64,000 bases of DNA from Kaistella haifensis DSM 19056 (GTDB lineage Bacteria > Bacteroidota > Bacteroidia > Flavobacteriales > Weeksellaceae). Location: the NCBI RefSeq assembly GCF_000735695.2, contig NZ_JASZ02000003.1:62001-126000 (forward strand), given 5' to 3'. The position numbers and the translations under genes were made by a program. Shown here one piece after another: positions 26,792-35,305 of the stretch (positions within the stretch are counted from its first letter, which is position 1; the number at the start of each line of letters is the position of its first letter). Below the pieces are notes generated by a model. The model was not told the DNA's origin. It was given only the letters and a program-made list of their open reading frames with translations, and ran no database searches.

Positions 26792-27133
26792 ATGAAATTC
26801 CTGTCGGTTTTTCTGTTGTTATTTGCCCTGACTATTTCAGCACAAACTGTTTATAAAACACCTTCCGGCTCGAAGTACCATTTGTCATCCTGCCGGATGG
26901 TAAAAAATGTTTCATCATCATTAAGCATTGAGAAAGCACTTAAACAAGGACTCGAACCGTGTAAAATCTGTAAGCCTCCTTTCAGGCAGGGATTGGGAAT
27001 TGTTTCAAAGCCTAAGAAAACAGCGGGACAGAATTCCGCAAACCGGTGTTTTGCCATTACCAAAGCCGGAACCCGCTGCACAAGAAATACGAGTATCGGA
27101 AATAATTTTTGCTTCCAGCATTTGCCGAAATAA
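26792..27133 (+). CDS. Secreted cysteine-rich protein, DUF5763-like C-terminus
   Basis: A 113-residue protein with a signal peptide (MKFLSVFLLLFALTISAQ). The mature part has two cysteine-rich halves. The first, YKTPSGSKYHLSSC then EPCKICKPP, resembles an Ada-type metal-binding segment. The second, RCFAITKAGTRCTRN then NFCFQHL, has a CxnCxnCxxH layout found in the DUF5763 family and likely binds zinc. Function is unknown. It directly follows the ArsC-like gene, so a shared role in thiol or metal stress is possible but is inference. Confidence 0.72.
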   Translation: MKFLSVFLLLFALTISAQTVYKTPSGSKYHLSSCRMVKNVSSSLSIEKALKQGLEPCKICKPPFRQGLGIVSKPKKTAGQNSANRCFAITKAGTRCTRNTSIGNNFCFQHLPK

Positions 27134-27289
27134 TTTCAGAAGTTTCAGCATCTTGTGAACTCGATTTATGACATAATTTCCGGAAGATCAGCTTTGTTAA
27201 GTAATTTTGTCCGCAAATTGTAGCGGGCATTTTTTTTGAGGAAAATACAGTAATCAGTTACAAAATGTTTAACCTTTAAATTTAATGTC

Positions 27290-27718
27290 ATGTCAAATTT
27301 AATCAGAAGCAACAGTTTTTTCGATGATTTCCTTACGAAAGATTTATTTGAATTTAACAGACCGAAATTTACCCGATCTGAATTAACCTTGCCTTCAGTT
27401 AACGTGAAAGAACTCGATAATGGTTTTGAAATTCATGTAGCTGCGCCCGGGCTTAGAAAAGAAGATTTAAAGATTAATCTCGAACGAAATGTTTTAACTA
27501 TTTCGAGCGAAACTAAAACAGAAAATGAAGAAAAGGATGAGAAAGGGGCTTTTACCCGAAGAGAGTTTAATTACAGTTCATTCAGTCGTTCTTTCACCCT
27601 TCCCGAAGATGCCGAACCGGAAAAGATTGAAGCATCCTATGAAGACGGTATTCTGAAAATCACCGTTCCTAAAAAAGAAGTAGTGATGGAGAATGTGAAA
27701 ACGATTGAAGTCAAATAA
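27290..27718 (+). CDS. Small heat shock protein (Hsp20 family)
   Basis: A 142-residue alpha-crystallin-domain chaperone. The N-terminus SNLIRSNSFFDDFLTKDLFEF is typical of bacterial Hsp20, the core is VNVKELDNGFEIHVAAPGLRKEDLKINLERNVLTISSE, and the second half has FSRSFTLPEDAEPEKIEASYEDGILKITVPKK (GILKI and VPKK are family hallmarks). It holds unfolded proteins without ATP in the cytoplasm. The upstream 156 bp contain no clear CIRCE element and only weak promoter candidates. A strong terminator follows. Confidence 0.94.
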   Translation: MSNLIRSNSFFDDFLTKDLFEFNRPKFTRSELTLPSVNVKELDNGFEIHVAAPGLRKEDLKINLERNVLTISSETKTENEEKDEKGAFTRREFNYSSFSRSFTLPEDAEPEKIEASYEDGILKITVPKKEVVMENVKTIEVK

Positions 27719-27746
27719 TCCTTTTTTGGCAATAAAAAACAAAAAT

Positions 27747-27778
27747 AAAAACCGTTTGAAATTTTCAAACGGTTTTTT
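27747..27778. terminator. Bidirectional terminator between hsp20 and gcvT
   Basis: Near-perfect stem AAAACCGTTTGAAA / TTTCAAACGGTTTT with a minimal loop and flanking A/T tracts. Confidence 0.9.
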
Positions 27779-27798
27779 TATTTATTGAAAGATGTTTT

Positions 27799-28881
27799 TT
27801 ATACAAATGGCAGTTTTACCACCTTTGCAGGAACATTTTTATTTCTGATCTGGATGAAAATTTCCGAACCTACTTTAAAGTGTGGTTTTGCCACGTAAGC
27901 AAGACCGATCCCGATATTTTTCATCGGGCTCATGGTTCCTGATGTTACTTTGCCAATTTCTTTACCTTCCGCATCCACCACAAGATAATCGTGTCTTGGG
28001 ATGGCTCTTTCCTGCATTTCGAAACCAACCAATTTTCTGGTAACACCATCTTCTTTTTGTTTTGCAAGAAACTCTTTGTCCACAAAATCCTTATCGAATT
28101 TGGTAATCCAACCCAAACCTGCTTCCAACGGAGAAGTAGTATCATCGATATCGTTTCCATAAAGACAGAATCCTTTTTCCAATCTCAAGGTATCTCTGGA
28201 AGCCAGTCCGCAAGGAATCAAACCGAATTCTTCGCCCGCTTCTGTCAGCGAATCCCAAATTTTTTCAGCACTTTCATTTTTAAAATAAACCTCAAAACCA
28301 CCGCTTCCGGTATAACCTGTGTTGGAGATAATCACATCTGAAACTCCTGCAACAGTTCCCACAGTAAAGTGATAGTAAGGAATATCGGAAAGTTGTGTGT
28401 CGGTTAATTTTTGAAGGGTTTCGGTAGCTTTTGGACCTTGGATGGCGATCAAGGACATTTCGTCTGAAGCATTAGTAAGTTTCGCGCCGAATTTTTCGTT
28501 GTATTTGGAGATGTGATTCCAGTCTTTCTCGATGTTGGAAGCATTGACCACCACGAAATATTTTTCGTCTTCCATTTTGTAAATAATCAAATCATCTACT
28601 ATTCCGCCGTTTCCGTTGGGCAAGCAAGAATATTGAGCTTTTCCATCTTCCAGAGCATCCACATTATTGGTGGTAACATATTGCAATAAATCTTTTGCAG
28701 AAGGTCCTTCCACAAAAAACTGCCCCATGTGGGAAACATCAAAAATTCCTACTTTTTCGCGTACAGCGAAGTGTTCTTCCGTAACACCGGAATATTGTAC
28801 AGGCATTTCGAAACCTGCAAAAGGTTTCATTTTTGCGCCCAAAGAAACATGTTTGTCAAACAGGGCAGTTTTTTTCTCCAT
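27799..28881 (-). CDS. gcvT: Glycine cleavage system T protein (aminomethyltransferase)
   Basis: A 360-residue GcvT of full length. The N-terminus TALFDKHVSLGAKMKPFAGFEMPVQYSG and the segment VGIFDVSHMGQFFVEGPSAKDLLQYVTTNNV are family hallmarks, and the folate-binding region has GYTGSGGFEVYF and the C-terminal GTMSPMKNIGIGLAYV. It moves the aminomethyl group from the lipoylated H protein to tetrahydrofolate, releasing ammonia. The other glycine cleavage genes are not in the window. It is 37 bp after idi on the same strand. Confidence 0.96.
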   Translation of the reverse strand: MEKKTALFDKHVSLGAKMKPFAGFEMPVQYSGVTEEHFAVREKVGIFDVSHMGQFFVEGPSAKDLLQYVTTNNVDALEDGKAQYSCLPNGNGGIVDDLIIYKMEDEKYFVVVNASNIEKDWNHISKYNEKFGAKLTNASDEMSLIAIQGPKATETLQKLTDTQLSDIPYYHFTVGTVAGVSDVIISNTGYTGSGGFEVYFKNESAEKIWDSLTEAGEEFGLIPCGLASRDTLRLEKGFCLYGNDIDDTTSPLEAGLGWITKFDKDFVDKEFLAKQKEDGVTRKLVGFEMQERAIPRHDYLVVDAEGKEIGKVTSGTMSPMKNIGIGLAYVAKPHFKVGSEIFIQIRNKNVPAKVVKLPFV

Positions 28882-28918
28882 TCTTCAAATTTATTTATTA
28901 GATTATATTTCGATTATT

Positions 28919-29428
28919 TTAAAGATGATCTTTGTATTCCTTTAAAATGATTTTAAACCATTCTGTGAATTTTTCAGGATTTGCGTTCATTTCCTCATCG
29001 AGCTGTTGCATGGAAATATATCTTATTTCCGAAACTTCTTCTTCATTCAGCGCGAAATTTCCTTCGTAATTTCCTGTAAAAACGTGGTCTAGCTCATGTT
29101 CCCAAAGATTTTGGCCTACATCGGCTTTGTAAATAAAGCTGAATTTTTCCGTAAGATCAGTGGTAATACCCAATTCTTCATTCAATCGGCGTTGTGCGCC
29201 TTTGAGATAAGTTTCATCGATTTTTGGATGCGAACAAACGGCGTTGGTCCACTGATTTGGGGAATGATATTTTCCGGAAGCGCGCTTCTGAAGTAGCATT
29301 TCGCCTTTATCATTAAACAAAAAAACAGAAAATGCACGATGAAGAATTCCGTTTTCATGGGCATTCATTTTTTCCATCAGTCCTAAAATTTCATCATTTT
29401 CAGAAACTACAACTACTTGTTCTTCCAT
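28919..29428 (-). CDS. idi: Isopentenyl-diphosphate delta-isomerase type 1
   Basis: A 169-residue Nudix-fold isomerase. The active-site cysteine is visible as Cys65 in NQWTNAVCSHPKIDE and the catalytic glutamates as NLWEHELDHVF (Glu110, Glu112), close to the positions in the E. coli enzyme. The Nudix-like helix is KGAQRRLNEELGI. It interconverts isopentenyl and dimethylallyl diphosphate, feeding menaquinone, carotenoid and undecaprenyl synthesis. Upstream of the ATG lies a good -7 element. Confidence 0.94.
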   Translation of the reverse strand: MEEQVVVVSENDEILGLMEKMNAHENGILHRAFSVFLFNDKGEMLLQKRASGKYHSPNQWTNAVCSHPKIDETYLKGAQRRLNEELGITTDLTEKFSFIYKADVGQNLWEHELDHVFTGNYEGNFALNEEEVSEIRYISMQQLDEEMNANPEKFTEWFKIILKEYKDHL

Positions 29429-29434
29429 ATCTCA

Positions 29435-29442
29435 CAAATTTA
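29435..29442 (-). promoter_or_regulatory. Candidate -7 element for idi
   Basis: TAAATTTG on the minus strand, 7 bp upstream of the ATG at 29428, fits TAnnTTTG. The very short distance implies an almost leaderless transcript. A matching -33 was not clear. Confidence 0.4.
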
Positions 29443-29574
29443 AGTTTTAAAACTTAGTTGGTAAAATTTTTAATAAAAATTTATGCTTTCTGTTTTTTTA
29501 TTTAAAAACTCAAAAAATTTAACTGCTGTAAACCAATCAAAATTTGTAATTTTGCCTCTTAAAATTTTTGTGAT

Positions 29575-29976
29575 ATGGAACTGGATTATAAAGATCATTT
29601 GAGCCCAATACTGAAAGGTGGTGTAAAGAATTACCTCATTGATATCGACGGAACGATTACCGACGATGTGCCCAATGAAGAGCCCGAAAGAATGATCGAT
29701 TGCGAGCCGTACCCCGATGCGCTGGAAACCATCAACAGATGGTATGATCAGGGACATATCATTTGTTTTTTCACTTCGCGTACCGAGAATTTAAAGCAAA
29801 TTACCATCGACTGGCTCGATAAACACGGGTTTAAATATCACAGCGTTTTGTGCGGAAAACCGAGAGGTGGGAACTATCATTGGATTGATAACCACCTCGT
29901 GAAAGCGACCAGATACAAAGGAAAATTTACCGATATGGTGGAGAGACAAGTAACAATTGAAGTATTTAAAGATTAA
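29575..29976 (+). CDS. HAD-superfamily phosphatase-like protein
   Basis: A 133-residue protein with the HAD motif I LIDIDGTITD (nucleophile Asp near residue 22, acid Asp near 24), motif II as FFTSRTEN (Ser/Thr near 64) and a late WIDN as possible motif III/IV, with a lysine in KPRGGNYHW. It is short for a HAD enzyme, lacking any cap domain, and resembles LNS2/capsule-type small HAD phosphatases. The substrate is unknown. The gene lies 3 bp before the dehydrogenase gene, so they form an operon and may act on related metabolites. Confidence 0.8.
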   Translation: MELDYKDHLSPILKGGVKNYLIDIDGTITDDVPNEEPERMIDCEPYPDALETINRWYDQGHIICFFTSRTENLKQITIDWLDKHGFKYHSVLCGKPRGGNYHWIDNHLVKATRYKGKFTDMVERQVTIEVFKD

Positions 29977-29979
29977 TAA

Positions 29980-30939
29980 ATGAAGATATTAGCTAATGAT
30001 GGTTTAGACCAATCCGGGATTGATGCGCTTACAGAGAAAGGTTTCGAAGTAATTACCAACAAAGTTCCTCAGGATTTGTTAATCAATTATATTAATGAAA
30101 ATCAAATTCGCACGATCCTTGTAAGAAGTGCAACACAAGTAAGAAAAGAACTCATCGACGCTTGTCCAAGCATCGAAATCATCGGAAGAGGTGGAGTAGG
30201 AATGGATAATATCGATGTCGATTATGCGCGTTCGAAAAACATTCACGTAATTAATACACCGTCAGCTTCTTCGGAATCGGTGGCGGAACTCGTTTTCGCG
30301 CATTTGTTTTCCGGAGCTCGCTTTTTGCAAGATTCCAATAGAAAAATGCCGGTTGTAGGAGATTCTGAATTTGCTAAACTGAAAAAATCTTACGAAAAAG
30401 GAATCGAACTTCGAGGGAAAACCATCGGAATTGTAGGGATGGGAAGGATAGGGCAAGAAGTTGCTAGAATCGCATTGGGATTAGGGATGCGGGTAATTGC
30501 AGCCGACAGCAATGTAGGCAGAGCAAGCATTAAAGTGAAATTTTACAATAACCAATTTATCAACGTAGATATCGAAACTGAGCCAATTGAAGGTGTTTTG
30601 AAACATGCTGATTTCATCACTTTGCACGTTCCAGCACAGAAAAACGGTTATATGATCGGTAAAAAAGAATTTGATTTGATGAAAAACGGCGTAGCAATCG
30701 TAAACTGTTCCCGAGGCGGAGTTATAGACGAAGAAGCGCTGATTGCCGCATTGAATTCCGGAAAAGTGGCCTTCGCAGGATTAGATGTTTTCATCAACGA
30801 GCCAACTCCTTCAAAAAATATTTTGAATCATCCAAAAATATCTCTTACCCCGCATACCGGAGCTTCAACTTTGGAAGCGCAAGACCGAATCGGACTTTCT
30901 TTGGCTCATCAAATTTGCAGCATTTTGCAAATTCAATAA
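29980..30939 (+). CDS. D-3-phosphoglycerate dehydrogenase (short, no ACT domain)
   Basis: A 319-residue D-2-hydroxyacid dehydrogenase. The NAD-binding motif is GKTIGIVGMGRIGQEVARIALGLGMRVI (GMGRIG near residues 151-156), the catalytic Arg is in NCSRGGVIDEEAL, the Glu is in FINEPTPS and the His is in LTPHTGAST. It would oxidise 3-phosphoglycerate to begin serine synthesis. The ACT and intervening domains of long SerA types are missing, as in many Bacteroidetes. A related substrate cannot be excluded. It is paired with the HAD phosphatase gene. Confidence 0.86.
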   Translation: MKILANDGLDQSGIDALTEKGFEVITNKVPQDLLINYINENQIRTILVRSATQVRKELIDACPSIEIIGRGGVGMDNIDVDYARSKNIHVINTPSASSESVAELVFAHLFSGARFLQDSNRKMPVVGDSEFAKLKKSYEKGIELRGKTIGIVGMGRIGQEVARIALGLGMRVIAADSNVGRASIKVKFYNNQFINVDIETEPIEGVLKHADFITLHVPAQKNGYMIGKKEFDLMKNGVAIVNCSRGGVIDEEALIAALNSGKVAFAGLDVFINEPTPSKNILNHPKISLTPHTGASTLEAQDRIGLSLAHQICSILQIQ

Positions 30940-30961
30940 TTTTTGAAAGAACATATCTGAA

Positions 30962-30988
30962 CAAAAAAATCCCGGAATATCCGGGATT
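30962..30988 (-). terminator. Intrinsic terminator after mscL
   Basis: Nine-bp stem AATCCCGGA / TCCGGGATT (30968-30988), with a T tract on the minus strand (30962-30969). No T tract follows it on the plus strand, so it mainly serves mscL. Confidence 0.82.
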
Positions 30989-31011
30989 CTATATGATGAT
31001 GGAATAATAAT

Positions 31012-31383
31012 TTATTTATTCTTCAGTAAATCTCTAATTTCTGCCAAAAGAACCTCTTCGTTTGAAGGTCCTGCAGGTGCAACTTCAGCCGGCTTAGAGA
31101 CTTTATTAGCCGCCTTTATCAACCAGAAAAGTACCATCGCAATACATAGGAAACTAATCACCGCCGACAGGAAATTTCCGTATTTCACGCCGTTCCAGCT
31201 CAGTTGTGCGATGTTTTCTGCGCCTACTGCTTTCAGCGTAGGATTTAGGAGTAATGGTGTAATTACATCTTCAACCAAAGAGGAAACAATTTTACCAAAT
31301 GCAGCTCCAATGATCACACCGACTGCCAAATCTACCACATTTCCTTTGAAAGCAAATGCTTTAAATTCTTGTACAAATCCCAT
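31012..31383 (-). CDS. mscL: Large-conductance mechanosensitive channel MscL
   Basis: A 123-residue protein starting MGFVQEFKAFAFKGNVVDLAVGVIIGAAFGKIVSSLVEDVI, which matches the MscL S1 helix and first transmembrane segment with its conserved GxxxG-like glycines. A second helix follows (FLSAVISFLCIAMVLFWLIKAANK), then a cytoplasmic bundle ending EEVLLAEIRDLLKN. It opens under membrane tension to release solutes during hypoosmotic shock. Size is close to the usual 130-150 residues. Confidence 0.96.
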   Translation of the reverse strand: MGFVQEFKAFAFKGNVVDLAVGVIIGAAFGKIVSSLVEDVITPLLLNPTLKAVGAENIAQLSWNGVKYGNFLSAVISFLCIAMVLFWLIKAANKVSKPAEVAPAGPSNEEVLLAEIRDLLKNK

Positions 31384-31541
31384 AGTTTTTTATTTTAATA
31401 TGTTTAAGTTCAGCTAAATTAATAAATAATTTTAAAATTTGTTGATAAATCTTATCATTTATTGATTTTAAAGGTAGAAATAATGCTGAGTTCTCAATTT
31501 TCATTAAATTTATTAACTATCTAAGCTCTTTAAAAATGTAA

Positions 31542-31724
31542 ATATTTTCCGCTCAGCGAACCTCATTTTTTTACGGAGCAATATTCGTCGAATCCATCAA
31601 AGGTTTTTGGGATTTGGCTTCATTGAAAGCTTGAGATTTTTCCGTAGAAAAACGTTCAGAAGCGGTGATTCAGCGTTCAGTTTTGATTGATGAATTGGGA
31701 AATGTTTTTAAAATTTTATCATAA
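31542..31724 (+). pseudogene. Possible decayed gene remnant
   Basis: The 389-bp gap 31384-31772 has no gene. In it, one plus-strand frame reads FYGAIFVESIKGFWDLAS, then LKA and a TGA (31632-31634), then in the same frame DFSVEKRSEAVIQRSVLIDE and LGNVFKILS to TAA at 31722-31724. The composition is protein-like (balanced Glu/Lys, aliphatic pairs, no runs of low complexity), yet there is no good start and there is an internal stop. No family is recognised. It may equally be chance. Nothing else is seen in the gap apart from the terminator at its end. Confidence 0.3.
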
Positions 31725-31750
31725 AAAAACCTTTCAAAAAATTTGAAAGG
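31723..31750 (-). terminator. Intrinsic terminator after lgt
   Basis: Nine-bp stem CCTTTCAAA / TTTGAAAGG (31730-31738, 31742-31750) followed on the minus strand by seven T residues (31723-31729). It lies 22 bp after the lgt stop. Confidence 0.82.
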
Positions 31751-31772
31751 CTTTGCTAGTTTTATTTAGAAA

Positions 31773-32642
31773 TTATTCCGGTTGACCGTTTTCTTCTTCG
31801 GTAATTTTGTTGTTTTTAGAATACCACATGCTTAAAAAACCTGCAATCATAAAAGGGATTGAAAGAACTTGGCCGGTATTTAAACCTGCAAATTGAATAA
31901 ATTCGTCGCCTTGTGGTTCTTTTAAAAATTCTACAAAAAATCTTATTGCCCAAAGAATGATGAAAAACACTCCAAATAACCAACCTTGTTGATATTTTTT
32001 GTTGGTGTAGCGGTATAGAATCCACAATAAGATAAAGAGTAGGAAGTAACCTATTGCTTCGAAAAGCTGGGTAGGATAGCGCGGAACGATGGCGCCGTAC
32101 TCGGAACTTTGCTGAGGGAAAAGTATAGCGAATGCAGATCCTTCGGGAGCGGGTTTTCCTATGATTTCTGAATTGAAAAAATTTCCGATTCTTACAAAGG
32201 CACCTCCTAAAGCAACTACAATTCCGATTCGGTCATATACCCAAAAAGGATTTTTCTTAATGATTTTAAAGGAATAATATAGCGTGGTGAAAATTAAAGC
32301 AATAGTAGCACCGTGACTCGCTAAACCAGAAAAACCAGTGAATTTGAACTCTGGCTTGGTTTGAATCGGAAGAAAAACCGACCAGAAATCTTGTTTGAAA
32401 AGTTCGGGTTGGTAGAAAATAACATGTCCTAATCTTGCCCCAAGAATAGTTCCCACCAAAGTCCAGGTGAAAAGCGGTTCTAGATATTTTTGGTTGACAT
32501 TGTCGATTTTGAAGATTTTCGCCATAATCGCATAGCCAAGTCCGAATGCTAGAACAAACATTAAACTGTAATAGTGCAGCGTTATTGGACCTAAATTGAT
32601 ACCGGTTGACGGATCCCAAGTGGTATATAAAAATGAAACCAT
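31773..32642 (-). CDS. lgt: Prolipoprotein diacylglyceryl transferase
   Basis: A 289-residue inner membrane enzyme with about seven helices. Motif RIGNFFNSEIIGKPA (residues about 151-165) is the Lgt signature around the phosphatidylglycerol-binding site, and FSGLASHGATIALIF carries the conserved HG pair. It attaches diacylglycerol to the lipobox cysteine of prolipoproteins, including the YceI, SusD and SusE-type proteins of this window. The gene lies 19 bp after yidD on the same strand and likely shares its promoter. Confidence 0.95.
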   Translation of the reverse strand: MVSFLYTTWDPSTGINLGPITLHYYSLMFVLAFGLGYAIMAKIFKIDNVNQKYLEPLFTWTLVGTILGARLGHVIFYQPELFKQDFWSVFLPIQTKPEFKFTGFSGLASHGATIALIFTTLYYSFKIIKKNPFWVYDRIGIVVALGGAFVRIGNFFNSEIIGKPAPEGSAFAILFPQQSSEYGAIVPRYPTQLFEAIGYFLLFILLWILYRYTNKKYQQGWLFGVFFIILWAIRFFVEFLKEPQGDEFIQFAGLNTGQVLSIPFMIAGFLSMWYSKNNKITEEENGQPE

Positions 32643-32661
32643 ATTTTTTTATTTATTTTTT

Positions 32662-32907
32662 TTAATGTTGATGTTCGCTTTTCGGAGGTACCGGATCATA
32701 GCCTTCTCCGCCCCAAGGATGGCATCTCGAAATCCTTTTTGCTCCCAACCAAAAACCTTTGAAAAGCCCATGAACACGAAGCGCTTCCACCATGTAATGA
32801 GAGCAAGTTGGTTCATATCGACAGTTTTTCGGAAGAATCGGCGAGATAAACCACTGATAAAACTTTATCAGTACAACCAAAGGAAATGTGATGATTTTGT
32901 TGAACAT
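32662..32907 (-). CDS. yidD: Membrane protein insertion efficiency factor YidD
   Basis: An 81-residue YidD-family protein. The stretch [28 protein letters not shown] (two of the three family cysteines) and [21 protein letters not shown] (third cysteine) are family hallmarks. It is thought to help YidC insert proteins into the membrane, acting at the inner face. In many bacteria it lies beside yidC and rnpA; here it lies upstream of lgt instead. Confidence 0.95.
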   Translation of the reverse strand: MFNKIITFPLVVLIKFYQWFISPILPKNCRYEPTCSHYMVEALRVHGLFKGFWLGAKRISRCHPWGGEGYDPVPPKSEHQH

Positions 32908-32911
32908 TGCG

Positions 32912-32941
32912 TTGCAAAAATAACGAAATAGTTTAATTTTG
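32912..32941 (+). promoter_or_regulatory. Candidate rarA promoter, overlapping a divergent yidD promoter
   Basis: On the plus strand TTG (32912-32914) is 19 nt before TAATTTTG (32934-32941), a close match to the Bacteroidetes consensus, with the rarA start 65 bp downstream. On the minus strand TATTTTTG at 32915-32922 is a -7 candidate for yidD, seven bases from its ATG. The two would overlap. Confidence 0.6.
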
Positions 32942-33006
32942 TTGAAAGTTTATGGCTAAACTTATCTGGCCGGCCATTTGCAATCAAATAATTTCAATTT
33001 TCTATC

Positions 33007-34284
33007 TTGAATTCAAATATTCCACTTGCTGAATTGCTGCGTCCGAAATCTCTAGATGAAGTTTTGGGTCAGGAACATCTTACCGGAAAAAATGGTACGG
33101 TGAGAAAAATGCTGGAAAATGATACGCTGAACTCGCTGATTTTTTGGGGACCGCCTGGAACCGGAAAAACAACTTTGGCAGAAATTGTTTCAGAGAAATC
33201 CGGAAGGAAATTTTTTAAGCTCTCTGCAGTTTCCAGTGGTGTGAAAGACGTTCGGGAAGTGATAGAAGATGCCAAAAAGCAAAATCTATTTTCCGGAAAA
33301 TCACCTATTTTGTTTATAGATGAAATTCACCGATTCAATAAATCTCAGCAAGATTCGCTTCTTCACGCGGTGGAAAAAGGTTGGATCGTTCTCATCGGAG
33401 CTACGACTGAAAACCCAAGTTTTGAAGTGGTTTCAGCGTTGCTTTCGCGCTCGCAAGTTTATGTTCTGAAATCTTTAAGTTATGAAAAGCTCGAAGAACT
33501 GGCAGAAATTGCTTTCAAAAAATACAACGAAAAAGAGCACACCGATTTTAAACTTAAAGATAAAGAAGCATTCATTCAATATTCCGGCGGAGATGCCAGA
33601 AAGCTCATCAATTCTGTAGAAAATGTTTTGAATAATTTTAAAAATTCAAAAAAACAAGAAATATCCAATGAAGATGTTTTGGAGGTTTTGCAGGAAACGA
33701 TGGCGCTTTACGATAAAAATGGAGAGCAACATTACGACATTATCTCTGCTTTCATTAAATCCATGCGCGGATCGGATCCGAACGGTGCAGTTTATTGGCT
33801 AGCAAGAATGTTGGCAGGCGGTGAAGATATTAAATTTATTGCCCGAAGAATGCTTATTTTGGCTTCCGAAGATATCGGTTTGGCAAATCCAAATGCATTG
33901 GTGATTGCCAATAATTGTTTTCAGGCGGTGAATGTCATCGGAAATCCCGAAGCGCGGATTATTCTTAGTGAAACAGCGGTTTATTTAGCAGTTTCGCCAA
34001 AAAGTAACTCGACCTATTTAGCGATAAATGAAGCGATGGCGTTGGTGAAAAAGACGGGAAATTTGCCGGTTCCGCTTCATTTAAGAAATGCTCCAACCAA
34101 ATTGATGAAAGATTTGAATTACGGAAAAGATTATCAGTATGCCCATTCTCACGAAGGCAACTTTGTTGATTTGGAGTTTTTGCCGGAAGAAATTTCAGGA
34201 ACGCAATTCTATGAACCGGGCAATAATTCTACCGAAAATAAAATCGCGGAACAGCTTCGCAAGAAGTGGAAAGGTAAATATTGA
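33007..34284 (+). CDS. rarA: Replication-associated recombination protein A (AAA+ ATPase)
   Basis: A 425-residue RarA/MgsA protein. Walker A is FWGPPGTGKTTLAEI (near 46-58), Walker B is ILFIDEIHRFNKSQQD, and the sensor region is GATTENPSFEVVSALLSRSQVYVL. The C-terminal tetramer domain has RMLILASEDIGLANPNALVIANNC and the end KYRHSHEGN-like block YQYAHSHEGNFVDLEFLPEEI. It acts at stalled replication forks. The start is TTG at 33007: conserved sequence (NSNIPLAELLRPKSLDEV) begins there and no ATG fits. Confidence 0.93.
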   Translation: MNSNIPLAELLRPKSLDEVLGQEHLTGKNGTVRKMLENDTLNSLIFWGPPGTGKTTLAEIVSEKSGRKFFKLSAVSSGVKDVREVIEDAKKQNLFSGKSPILFIDEIHRFNKSQQDSLLHAVEKGWIVLIGATTENPSFEVVSALLSRSQVYVLKSLSYEKLEELAEIAFKKYNEKEHTDFKLKDKEAFIQYSGGDARKLINSVENVLNNFKNSKKQEISNEDVLEVLQETMALYDKNGEQHYDIISAFIKSMRGSDPNGAVYWLARMLAGGEDIKFIARRMLILASEDIGLANPNALVIANNCFQAVNVIGNPEARIILSETAVYLAVSPKSNSTYLAINEAMALVKKTGNLPVPLHLRNAPTKLMKDLNYGKDYQYAHSHEGNFVDLEFLPEEISGTQFYEPGNNSTENKIAEQLRKKWKGKY

Positions 34285-34307
34285 AAATTTTGGGTCTACA
34301 AAAAATA

Positions 34308-35147
34308 TTATCCTTCCAGCTCGTATTCGCTATAGTGACCCGCAAATCTCACCTCGGCGCCGATAGATTTTAGTTCTTCCAAGGAATTTTTATAAAGTAT
34401 GTTTTCCCAATTTCCTTCGACATTGATGTAGAAAAAATAATTTCCAAGTCCGGTTTTTAGGGTTCGGCTTTCAATTTTCGAAAGGTTCATTTTGCGCCAA
34501 GCAAAAACCGATAAGACTTGATGCAAACCACCGGCATGATCTTCGGGAAGTGTTATTAATAAAGAAGTTTTCTCAAAAGTTTTCTTGAAGTTGAGTTGTA
34601 ATGCTTCGTTTTCTCTGGAAATTACAATAAATCGGGTATGGTTTTGCTCAAAATCCTGGATGTTTTCATCGATGATTTTTAAACCATATAATTTTGCTGC
34701 GTAATGATTGGCAATCGCCGCGATTTTTTCCTGAGGATTTTCCGCAACCAATTTGGCAGAAGCAGAAGTTGAAGAAAAATCTTGAGTCGGAATATTGCCG
34801 TATTTATTGACTCTAAAATGAAATGTTTGCGCCAATGCTTGCGGATGCGAAATAATTTTCTCGAAATTTTCGTTTTCCGGATGTATCATCAGATGATGCG
34901 AAATCGGCATAATCACTTCGCTCTGAATGTAAATTTCATTAAACTGATAAAGGTAATCGAGCGTCATCGAAACGGTTCCTTCGATGGAATTTTCCAATGG
35001 AACCACCGCTTTTTCGGCTTCTCCATTTTTCACTGCAATGAAACAATCTAAAATACTCGATTGTGGAAGGAGCTCGTCTGTCGGGAAAATTTGCGAACAG
35101 GCAAGTTGTGTAAAGCTGGCTTGCGGACCGAGAAATGCTATTTTCAT
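34308..35147 (-). CDS. pheA: Prephenate dehydratase
   Basis: A 279-residue monofunctional prephenate dehydratase with a C-terminal ACT domain. The start MKIAFLGPQASFTQLA and the segments AVVPLENSIEGTVSMTLDYL and NHTRFIVISRE (the TRF motif near residues 173-175) are family signatures, and ESRTLKTGLGNYFFYINVEG is the ACT region that usually binds phenylalanine for feedback control. It makes phenylpyruvate for phenylalanine synthesis. No chorismate mutase domain is fused. It is convergent with rarA. Confidence 0.94.
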   Translation of the reverse strand: MKIAFLGPQASFTQLACSQIFPTDELLPQSSILDCFIAVKNGEAEKAVVPLENSIEGTVSMTLDYLYQFNEIYIQSEVIMPISHHLMIHPENENFEKIISHPQALAQTFHFRVNKYGNIPTQDFSSTSASAKLVAENPQEKIAAIANHYAAKLYGLKIIDENIQDFEQNHTRFIVISRENEALQLNFKKTFEKTSLLITLPEDHAGGLHQVLSVFAWRKMNLSKIESRTLKTGLGNYFFYINVEGNWENILYKNSLEELKSIGAEVRFAGHYSEYELEG

Positions 35148-35305
35148 GCAACAAAAATAGAAAAAAGATGGCTTCTTGAATTTTAATGAAGATATAAACT
35201 TGCGTTTTGAAATAAAAATAAGGTTTTGAACAAAATTCCAAATGAAAAATCTGCTTTTTTTGTGGTGAAATTTCCAAGTATCTTTGTGTTTTAATTATCG
35301 CAGTT

